From the NCBI GenBank assembly GCA_947623825.1, contig CANQHQ010000009.1, forward strand, positions 1 to 42,574: a DNA stretch of 42,574 bases, written 5' to 3'. The position numbers and the translations under genes were made by a program. Origin of the DNA: an uncultured Bacilli bacterium (lineage in GTDB: Bacteria > Bacillota_I > Bacilli_A > RF39 > UBA660). Shown here one piece after another: positions 8,616-13,794 of this stretch; position 1 is the stretch's first letter; every line of letters starts with the position of its first letter. The notes below the pieces were generated by a model, which saw only the letters and a program-made list of their open reading frames with translations, ran no database searches and was not told the origin of the DNA.

Positions 8616-9245
8616 ATGGAATTATACAATGCGAATACTATGCCACTATCCAATAATCCTAAATTAAAAGCTGTGCAAGAAAAATTGCTAAAAGGCGAAG
8701 AATTAACTGTTATGGAAAAGGTAATTGCTGGTAGAGATCACCCTATTAAAGAATTAGCCAATTATAAATTAAAGCCAGATCACTGTTATAGAGCAGTAAA
8801 TGAAAGAACCTATCAAAAATATTTAGAAAATGGATTTGTTTTAGGAGAAAGTACGGATGATGAATACATAGAATTTGAAAATAATAAAGGAGTCGATTGG
8901 TATTTAGGTGGTGTTGAATTAAAATATGGTGATATCGTTTTAGAGTGCCCTGCTGACAAAGAATATTTTACTCCAGCTTGTGATAATGGTAGTGGAATGT
9001 CTTATGATCCAAATGTTAGATTCTTCAAATCATCAGGAGCTAAAAATCCTATACCTATGACTATGATTACGAATGTTTTTGATGTCAAGGAATTAAAATC
9101 ACAAAAAGATAAAGAAAATTTGGAAAAATTTTTAAAAATAAGAGAATTAGATAGACAAAGAATGATGCAATTAAGACAACAACAATTAGAAAATGCGAAT
9201 TTAACGATTTCTAGTGAGGCGTATAACGGAGGGAAGACACTATAA
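8616..9245 (+). CDS. 209-aa protein, possible ADP-ribosyltransferase-like fold
   Basis: Not firmly recognised. The ribosome site is in the overlapping tail of the upstream gene (CAGGAGAAA). The central part, residues about 58-160, reads like an ART-type core: HCYRAVNERTYQKYLENGF (strand with an Arg, then helix and Gly), a VDWYLGGVELKYGD segment, then IVLECPADKEYF, and a closing MTMITNVFDV strand. In ART toxins the first strand carries the conserved Arg or His and a Glu closes the site; R61 and the E of VLE are the natural candidates here. The N-terminus is a short helical region and the C-terminal 45 residues are a Gln/Arg-rich helix (MMQLRQQQLE). Its partner is the coiled-coil gene upstream. 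The fold call is inference. Confidence 0.7.
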   Translation: MELYNANTMPLSNNPKLKAVQEKLLKGEELTVMEKVIAGRDHPIKELANYKLKPDHCYRAVNERTYQKYLENGFVLGESTDDEYIEFENNKGVDWYLGGVELKYGDIVLECPADKEYFTPACDNGSGMSYDPNVRFFKSSGAKNPIPMTMITNVFDVKELKSQKDKENLEKFLKIRELDRQRMMQLRQQQLENANLTISSEAYNGGKTL

Positions 9246-9360
9246 ATTACGAATGATGAATGAAAAAATTTGAAGAAAGTAAGAAGATCAAATGAATGAC
9301 GGAACATTATGTCTGATGTGAAATAATTGATATTATTAATTTTAGGAATTCTTAAATAAC

Positions 9361-9383
9361 AAAAAAACTAACATTTCTGTTAG
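9361..9383 (-). terminator. Terminator of tRNA-Cys
   Basis: On the minus strand: stem CTAACA / TGTTAG (9378-9383 and 9368-9373), 4-nt loop, then seven Ts (A-run at 9361-9367 on the plus strand). It lies 45 nt after the tRNA 3' end. Confidence 0.8.
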
Positions 9384-9428
9384 TATTTATGACTCTCGAA
9401 ATAAATTAGTTCGAGTTTCCTATCAATC

Positions 9429-9502
9429 TGGAGGGCCTAGTCGGATTTGAACCAACGATCAGGGAGTTGCAGTCCCACGCCTTACCACTTGGCTATAGAC
9501 CC
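9429..9502 (-). tRNA. tRNA-Cys (anticodon GCA)
   Basis: 74 nt on the minus strand including an encoded CCA (TGG at 9429-9431 on the plus strand). Acceptor stem GGGTCTA pairs with TAGGCCC with one G-U pair. The discriminator base is U, a known identity element of tRNA-Cys. The anticodon loop CTGCAAC gives GCA, and the T arm GTTGG-TTCAAAT-CCGAC is complete. Its own promoter and terminator make it a single-gene unit. tRNA genes are frequent integration sites, and this one flanks the accessory block at 2.6-9.2 kb. Confidence 0.95.
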
Positions 9503-9519
9503 ATATTTACTAAATAATA

Positions 9520-9571
9520 TGCGCTTTCCAACGCACATTTTCATTTTAACGCAAAAAAAGAGGACTGTCAA
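9520..9571 (-). promoter_or_regulatory. Promoter and leader hairpin of tRNA-Cys
   Basis: On the minus strand a perfect -35 TTGACA (9566-9571), a 17-nt spacer and TAAAAT (9543-9548): the strongest promoter in the window. Between it and the tRNA lies a 6-bp hairpin TGCGTT-GGAA-AGCGCA (9520-9535) with a GGAA tetraloop, possibly a 5'-leader element for processing. Confidence 0.85.
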
Positions 9572-9621
9572 TCAAAATTCATAAAAAGACAGGATTTCGC
9601 CATATTATAACTGGTGATGAT

Positions 9622-10578
9622 ATGAAGGCTCGTTTAGGTTATGTATCGATTGCTTTATCATTAGAAGAAATCGATCATTTTCGTACGATTACATGGACTG
9701 CATTCACAAAACTAGATGAGAAAGCAAAAAAAGAAAAACTACACGATATCATCCAGCATAATCTTCAGTTTTTCGAAACAACCTTAAAATATAATTTACA
9801 AAATGAAATCTTTTTTTATCGAATGAGCCAAAACATGATTCCTTTGGCGACACATCCTATGTATTCTTACGACTATATTACTCCTTATCAACGCCAGTGG
9901 AAAAAATTGGGAAACTTCATCAAGAAAAATCATATGCGTGTCGACATGCATCCAGATCAATACTGTGTTTTGAATAGTACCAAAATAGAAGTGATCCATC
10001 AGACAATGGCGACCCTTTCCTTTTGCCATCGAATCTTTCAAGCCCTCTCTATTAAAGGAAAAGTCATTCTTCATGTGGGAAGTTCTGTGTTAGGAAAAGA
10101 AGATTCTATCGAACGTTTCATTCATACTTTTGAAACCCTTGATAAAGAAATTCAACAAATGATTCTCTTAGAAAATGATGACAAAGTCTATAATGTAAAA
10201 GACGTATTAGAACTGTGTGAACGATTAAAAATTCCGATGGTATTGGATTATCATCATGCCCTATGCAATCCTACCAAAGAAAAATTGACGACTTTCCTTC
10301 CTAGAATATTTGCGACTTGGAACAAAGAAACTCTTCCACCCAAAATTCATTTTTCGAGTCCGAAAAGTCGAAAAGAAAAAAGAGCACACCACACGTACCT
10401 TTCTTATGATGGATTTCAGAAAATGATAAAAACGATTTCTCCTTACGTAGAAGAAGTGGATATCATGTTGGAATGTAAGGGAAAAGAAGAAGCATTGTTC
10501 CGACTAGTAAGACAATTAAAAATGGATTCTTCCTATACTTTTTTATGTAACACGATATGGGAAACAAAGAAAATGTGA
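9622..10578 (+). CDS. uvsE: UV damage endonuclease UvsE (UVDE family)
   Basis: UVDE enzymes nick DNA 5' of pyrimidine dimers and other lesions in an ATP-independent excision pathway. The protein is a TIM-barrel of the xylose-isomerase-like type, 318 aa, normal for the family. Visible family features: N-terminal RLGYVSIAL, then NLQFFETTLKYN, the metal-site strands RVDMHPDQYCVLN, KVILHVGSS, LLENDD, MVLDYHHA and KIHFSSPKS, and a late DIMLECKGKEEAL. The expected His, Asp and Glu metal ligands are all in place. GGTGAT precedes the ATG. A small membrane protein follows 21 nt later. Confidence 0.93.
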   Translation: MKARLGYVSIALSLEEIDHFRTITWTAFTKLDEKAKKEKLHDIIQHNLQFFETTLKYNLQNEIFFYRMSQNMIPLATHPMYSYDYITPYQRQWKKLGNFIKKNHMRVDMHPDQYCVLNSTKIEVIHQTMATLSFCHRIFQALSIKGKVILHVGSSVLGKEDSIERFIHTFETLDKEIQQMILLENDDKVYNVKDVLELCERLKIPMVLDYHHALCNPTKEKLTTFLPRIFATWNKETLPPKIHFSSPKSRKEKRAHHTYLSYDGFQKMIKTISPYVEEVDIMLECKGKEEALFRLVRQLKMDSSYTFLCNTIWETKKM

Positions 10579-10599
10579 TAAAATAAACTTGGTGATACT

Positions 10600-10926
10600 A
10601 TGAAAGACGAAATCAAGTTCTGGAATGAAAAATTAAAAAAGGAAAAAGAAATTTCTCCCAAGGAAATAGAACTGTTACAGACACATATCCATTTTTTTGA
10701 ACACGAAAGAGGGATTCACTTGATTGTGACGATTTCCTTTAGTTTTTATTTTTTATACAGCCTCACGATGCTTCTTTGGAAACCCAATTTATTATGGATT
10801 ATCTTATTTCTAATTCTAGGAGTGATTTTAGGATTCTATATTCGGCATTATTACATATTAGAAAATGGGGTACAGACCTTACATAAACTATATGATCGGT
10901 GCATAGAAAAAGAGAAAGTATCTTGA
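10600..10926 (+). CDS. Small two-helix membrane protein, 108 aa
   Basis: Unrecognised. A charged N-terminal helix (residues 1-40) is followed by two hydrophobic segments (about 42-62 and 66-84) with a tight turn, then a cytosolic helical tail. This gives a hairpin membrane topology with both ends probably inside. GGTGAT lies 4 nt before the ATG. It follows uvsE by 21 nt, and a TAAAAT-like box in that gap could give it a separate promoter. Its stop codon overlaps the -35 box of the rubrerythrin promoter. Confidence 0.75.
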   Translation: MKDEIKFWNEKLKKEKEISPKEIELLQTHIHFFEHERGIHLIVTISFSFYFLYSLTMLLWKPNLLWIILFLILGVILGFYIRHYYILENGVQTLHKLYDRCIEKEKVS

Positions 10927-10951
10927 ATTTTTATGAGATTCTATCTATAAT
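10923..10951 (+). promoter_or_regulatory. Rubrerythrin promoter
   Basis: TTGAAT (10923-10928), exactly 17 nt, TATAAT (10946-10951). The -35 overlaps the stop codon of the upstream gene. Confidence 0.75.
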
Positions 10952-10956
10952 AAAAG

Positions 10957-10998
10957 TATCAAGAAGAGTGTCGAAGAAAGTCACATCATTTCTTGATA
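10957..10998 (+). promoter_or_regulatory. 9-bp inverted repeat in the rubrerythrin leader
   Basis: TATCAAGAA (10957-10965) and TTCTTGATA (10990-10998), starting at about the transcription start. It can form a leader hairpin or a spaced operator. It does not match the PerR box consensus. Function unknown. Confidence 0.45.
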
Positions 10999-11029
10999 AC
11001 GGAACAATAAGAAAGAGAGGAATGAAATC

Positions 11030-11581
11030 ATGGATTACGCAAAATTAAAAGGATCAAAAACAGAACAAAATTTGATGACTGCATTTGCAGGAGAAAGTCA
11101 GGCAAGAAATAAATATACTTATTTTGCTTCTAAAGCAAAGAAAGACGGATATGAACAAATTGCTGCTATTTTTGAAGAAACAGCCAATAATGAAAAAGAA
11201 CATGCTAAATTGTGGTTTAAATATCTAAATGGTGGAGACATTGCTTCGACAGAAGAAAATTTAAAAGCAGCTGCCGAAGGAGAAAATTACGAATGGACAG
11301 ACATGTATAAAGGATTCGCTGAAACAGCAAAAGAAGAAGGATTCCAAGAACTTGCTTATCTATTCGATGCCGTAGGAAAAATTGAGAAAGAACATGAAGA
11401 AAGATATCTAAGACTTCTACAAAATATCAAAGACGATCGAGTTTTCCATAAAGATGGAGATAAAATGTGGATTTGTCGTAATTGTGGACATGTTTATGTA
11501 GGAAAAGATGCCTTAGAAGTTTGTCCAGTATGTAAACATAAACAAAGTTTCATGGAAGTAAAATCAGACAATTATATGTAA
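11030..11581 (+). CDS. rbr: Rubrerythrin
   Basis: Rubrerythrin reduces hydrogen peroxide using a di-iron centre in a ferritin-like four-helix bundle and takes electrons through a C-terminal rubredoxin-like Fe(Cys)4 site; typical of anaerobes. Seen here: E22 in AGES, the E55-x2-H58 pair in NEKEH, the second EKEHEERY motif near residue 120, and Cys149/Cys152 (CRNC) and Cys165/Cys168 (CPVC). Length 183 aa is normal. The ribosome site AGAGAGG is 9 nt upstream. The gene is monocistronic, with its own promoter, a leader dyad and a strong terminator. Confidence 0.97.
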   Translation: MDYAKLKGSKTEQNLMTAFAGESQARNKYTYFASKAKKDGYEQIAAIFEETANNEKEHAKLWFKYLNGGDIASTEENLKAAAEGENYEWTDMYKGFAETAKEEGFQELAYLFDAVGKIEKEHEERYLRLLQNIKDDRVFHKDGDKMWICRNCGHVYVGKDALEVCPVCKHKQSFMEVKSDNYM

Positions 11582-11608
11582 AAAAATCTAGGATTTCCTA
11601 GATTTTTT
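11582..11608 (+). terminator. Bidirectional intrinsic terminator
   Basis: Stem AAAATCTAGG / CCTAGATTTT with an ATTT loop, A-run on one side and T-run on the other, placed between the convergent rubrerythrin and double-HTH genes. Confidence 0.9.
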
Positions 11609-12089
11609 ATTGGTTCACTACTTTCTTTTTCTCACTTACTTTTCTACCACAAAGTTCATCCAAAGATAGGTGAAACTCTTTTGCAAGTTGAAAAGCAAAA
11701 GCCGTAAGAATTAACGTTTTTCCTTTTTCATAAGCACAAATGGTCGATTGTGTTGTATTTAAAATTCTCGCAAGTTCATATTGAAATAAGTGATTTTCTT
11801 CCCGAATGGTTTGAATATTTTTCCCGACTTCTATTTTATTTAATGATTTTTTTCTTGGAATCGTTGTTCTTTCAAAAGGAATTAATCCCGTGACATAATC
11901 CATCGAATGATTGGTATAATTACAAAAAGCGTTTAATTTTGATAATGGAATTAATTCTTTTCCCGTTTCCCAGCGAGAATAACTCGTTTGTGAGACATGT
12001 AAGATATCCGCAATTTCTTGTTGGGTCAAATCCAAATCTTCTCGAATATCTTGTAACCGTTGAAAGAGTACATTACTACTAAAAATCAT
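11607..12089 (-). CDS. Tandem double-HTH (XRE family) regulator, 160 aa
   Basis: Two Cro/C1-type helix-turn-helix domains in one chain. The first is at residues 7-60 (LTQQEIADILHVSQTSYSRW), the second at about 88-145 (FQYELARILNTTQSTICAYE). Each has the expected Q/E and S/T recognition-helix positions. A linker with PRKKS joins them and a basic tail follows. No ligand or peptidase domain. Two DNA-binding domains in one chain suggest binding to spaced half-sites. AGGTGAT stands 5 nt before the ATG. It is divergent from the 70-aa gene, with which it shares about 100 bp of intergenic DNA. Confidence 0.88.
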   Translation of the reverse strand: MIFSSNVLFQRLQDIREDLDLTQQEIADILHVSQTSYSRWETGKELIPLSKLNAFCNYTNHSMDYVTGLIPFERTTIPRKKSLNKIEVGKNIQTIREENHLFQYELARILNTTQSTICAYEKGKTLILTAFAFQLAKEFHLSLDELCGRKVSEKKKVVNQ

Positions 12090-12159
12090 GGTATCACCTA
12101 AATCTATTTTCCCAATTTTCGAATGATTATGATTTTCATATACGTAAATACGATTTTTA

Positions 12160-12168
12160 TGTTATAAT
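12160..12168 (+). promoter_or_regulatory. Extended -10 promoter of the 70-aa gene
   Basis: TG-T-TATAAT (TATAAT at 12163-12168), 22 nt before the ATG, with an AAGGAAGG ribosome site between them. Confidence 0.6.
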
Positions 12169-12190
12169 CGGAAAGAAGGAAGGTTATACC

Positions 12191-12403
12191 ATGAATATCA
12201 AAAAAGTTGAAATGTACTGTGAATCCGCCATCAAACCATTAGAGAAAAGGAAACAGAAATTATTAATGGAAATGGAAAAGAAAAATTTTTGGCATAATCA
12301 AAAGAAAACACAAGAACTACAGCAGGTTAATCAATTATTATATGAGAAATTTGGAAATCTATCAAAACTAATTTATGAAGAAGAGGGAATCGAAAAAGAA
12401 TAA
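12191..12403 (+). CDS. Small helical protein, 70 aa
   Basis: Unrecognised. Probably all helical, rich in Lys, Glu and Gln, with an internal KKNFWHNQKK segment and no membrane helix. It has a good ribosome site, an extended -10 promoter and a terminator immediately after the stop, which together support a real gene despite the small size. Confidence 0.7.
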   Translation: MNIKKVEMYCESAIKPLEKRKQKLLMEMEKKNFWHNQKKTQELQQVNQLLYEKFGNLSKLIYEEEGIEKE

Positions 12404-12430
12404 AAAAGAGAACGAAAACTCTTTTCTTTT
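12404..12430 (+). terminator. Intrinsic terminator
   Basis: AAAAGAG (12404-12410) pairs with CTCTTTT (12419-12425), 8-nt loop, then a T-rich tract. Confidence 0.7.
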
Positions 12431-12470
12431 TATTTATCTCTAGTATAATAAATAAATGGAGGAGGGAAGA

Positions 12471-12641
12471 ATGAGTAAAAAAGTAAAAAATATGGTTCCT
12501 TATCTTGCAGGAATCAGCTTCCTCGTGGTTGGGATTTATTTGGGTAAAAAAATCCAAATCAAGAAGCAAAACCAACTATCAAAGAAGGAAAAAGAGGAAG
12601 AAATAGAAGAACAAGAAAGACATTATATTAAACTAAGATAG
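12471..12641 (+). CDS. Small single-pass membrane protein, 56 aa
   Basis: Unrecognised. One hydrophobic helix (residues about 9-25, PYLAGISFLVVGIYLGKK) followed by a charged Lys/Glu tail. The start is set at 12471 because the GGAGGAGGG ribosome site lies just upstream; an ATG at 12456 overlaps that site and would add only RBS-encoded residues. A TATAAT box at 12444-12449 can serve as its promoter. Confidence 0.65.
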   Translation: MSKKVKNMVPYLAGISFLVVGIYLGKKIQIKKQNQLSKKEKEEEIEEQERHYIKLR

Positions 12642-12656
12642 AAGGGATTTTCCTTG

Positions 12657-12685
12657 TTGCAGAGCGTTAGGAATTATGATACAAT
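12657..12685 (+). promoter_or_regulatory. Promoter of the riboswitch-controlled transport operon
   Basis: TTGCAG (12657-12662), 17 nt, TACAAT (12680-12685). Transcription would start at the 5' edge of the structured leader RNA. Confidence 0.65.
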
Positions 12686-12691
12686 GAACGT

Positions 12692-12806
12692 ATGCTAACA
12701 GGGAGTGTTACGCTTGGAATCAAGTGATCATAAGGCGTCGTTCGATAGATTTCGCTTTATAATGTAATACGGATTCGTTACCTATTATTGACCGGACTTT
12801 TAGCAT
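12692..12806 (+). promoter_or_regulatory. Probable yybP-ykoY manganese riboswitch
   Basis: Structured leader closed by a perfect 7-bp P1 helix, ATGCTAA (12692-12698) / TTAGCAT (12800-12806). Just inside P1 lie the elements I associate with the yybP-ykoY class: GGGAGT (12701-12706) on the 5' side, GGCGTCG (12734-12740) in the middle and GACCGGACT (12790-12798) on the 3' side. The class binds Mn2+ and is known upstream of P-type ATPases, exchangers and MntP/TerC-type exporters, which fits the two genes downstream. The 3' strand of P1 is shared with the 5' arm of the terminator, so ligand binding should favour read-through. Confidence 0.72.
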
Positions 12807-12829
12807 GAAAGCTAGAAGTCTTTTCTTTT
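12795..12829 (+). terminator. Riboswitch expression-platform terminator
   Basis: Stem GACTTTTAGC (12795-12804) / GCTAGAAGTC (12811-12820), loop ATGAAA, then TTTTCTTTT. It overlaps the P1 3' strand by five bases, so P1 and the terminator are mutually exclusive. An ATG inside the loop (12805) is not a translation start. Confidence 0.85.
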
Positions 12830-12843
12830 CATGGAGGTTTTTT

Positions 12844-13785
12844 ATGACATATCTATTATTAATTGTCGGATTCTATTTTTTAATTAGAGGAGCGGATATC
12901 TTTGTGGAAGGAAGTTCCAATCTAGCAAAAGTTCTACGAATTCCAACCCTAATTATTGGCTTAACCGTTGTGGCTTTTGGTACTAGTGCTCCAGAAGCCG
13001 CAGTCAGCATTACCGCCTCTTTAGGGGGAAGAAATGCCATTTCGATTGGGAACGTGGTCGGATCGAATATATGCAATCTACTATTGGTTTTAGGAGTCAC
13101 GGCTCTTTTTAAAACCGTGCATGCTACAAAAAAAGTCATCGTTCGGGACTATTTGTTTTCTATCCTTTCCGCTGTAATTTTACTCATCATGGTAGCGGAC
13201 GAGTTTATGGCAGGAAACGCTACTGCAATCATTTCTCACAGTGAAGGACTTTTATTATTGTGCTTTCTCGGAGTGTATCTACATGCCTTAATTTTGGATG
13301 CCTTTGCCGAAAAGAAAAAACTAGAAGTAGAAAAGAGAAAATTTTCTTGGTTAGATATTGGTTGGATTATCGCCGGAATCATCGGAATTGTCATCGGTGG
13401 AAATCTAGTGGTAGATTCCGCTGTGAAAATTGCGCAACAATTCCACGTCAGCGAAAATCTAATTGCTCTTACCATTGTTGCCATCGGAACCTCATTACCT
13501 GAATTAGTGACGAGTGTCGTCGCAGCCAAAAAAGGAGAAGCAGATATTGCGATAGGAAATGTAATCGGAAGTAATATTTTTAATATTTTCTTCATTCTAG
13601 GTCTATCCGCTTCCATTACGCCACTCGTCGTCGATATGCAGTCATTAATAGATATCATAGTCATGGGAATAGCGGAAATTTTAGTGTATTTCCTTATGTT
13701 AAAAAAGTTTCGTGTCAGCCGTAGAAAAGGAATTTTTATGCTTGCACTTTATGCAAGTTATCTAACATATATTGTAATAAGGTAG
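12844..13785 (+). CDS. Ca2+/Na+ (cation) exchanger, YrbG/CaCA family
   Basis: Membrane antiporter of the Ca2+/cation exchanger superfamily; moves Ca2+ (or Mn2+) out in exchange for Na+ or H+. The protein has about ten membrane helices and the inverted alpha repeats that define the family. Repeat 1 has FGTSAPE (46-51) and GNVVGSN; repeat 2 has IGTSLPE (215-220) and GNVIGSN. Both ion-binding glutamates (E51, E220) are present. The start is set at 12844, where GGAGG lies 6 nt upstream; an in-frame ATG at 12805 is in the terminator loop and lacks a ribosome site. At 313 aa the length is normal. The P-type ATPase follows after 9 nt. Confidence 0.92.
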   Translation: MTYLLLIVGFYFLIRGADIFVEGSSNLAKVLRIPTLIIGLTVVAFGTSAPEAAVSITASLGGRNAISIGNVVGSNICNLLLVLGVTALFKTVHATKKVIVRDYLFSILSAVILLIMVADEFMAGNATAIISHSEGLLLLCFLGVYLHALILDAFAEKKKLEVEKRKFSWLDIGWIIAGIIGIVIGGNLVVDSAVKIAQQFHVSENLIALTIVAIGTSLPELVTSVVAAKKGEADIAIGNVIGSNIFNIFFILGLSASITPLVVDMQSLIDIIVMGIAEILVYFLMLKKFRVSRRKGIFMLALYASYLTYIVIR

Positions 13786-13794
13786 GGAAAAGTT

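Noticed and set aside
9429..9502. Attachment-site duplication of the tRNA-Cys 3' end
   Set aside because: I looked for a second copy of the tRNA end in the window and did not see one; no integrase gene is present either.
12686..12830. T-box or other amino-acid leader
   Set aside because: No T-box sequence (TGGNACC) and the downstream genes are cation transporters; the yybP-ykoY pattern fits better.
12805..12843. In-frame ATG at 12805 as the start of the exchanger gene
   Set aside because: It lies in the loop of the riboswitch terminator and has no ribosome site; ATG 12844 has GGAGG 6 nt upstream and begins at the first membrane helix.
13236..13664. Minus-strand open frames inside the exchanger and ATPase genes
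   Set aside because: Antisense shadows of membrane-protein coding sequence with no ribosome site or promoter.
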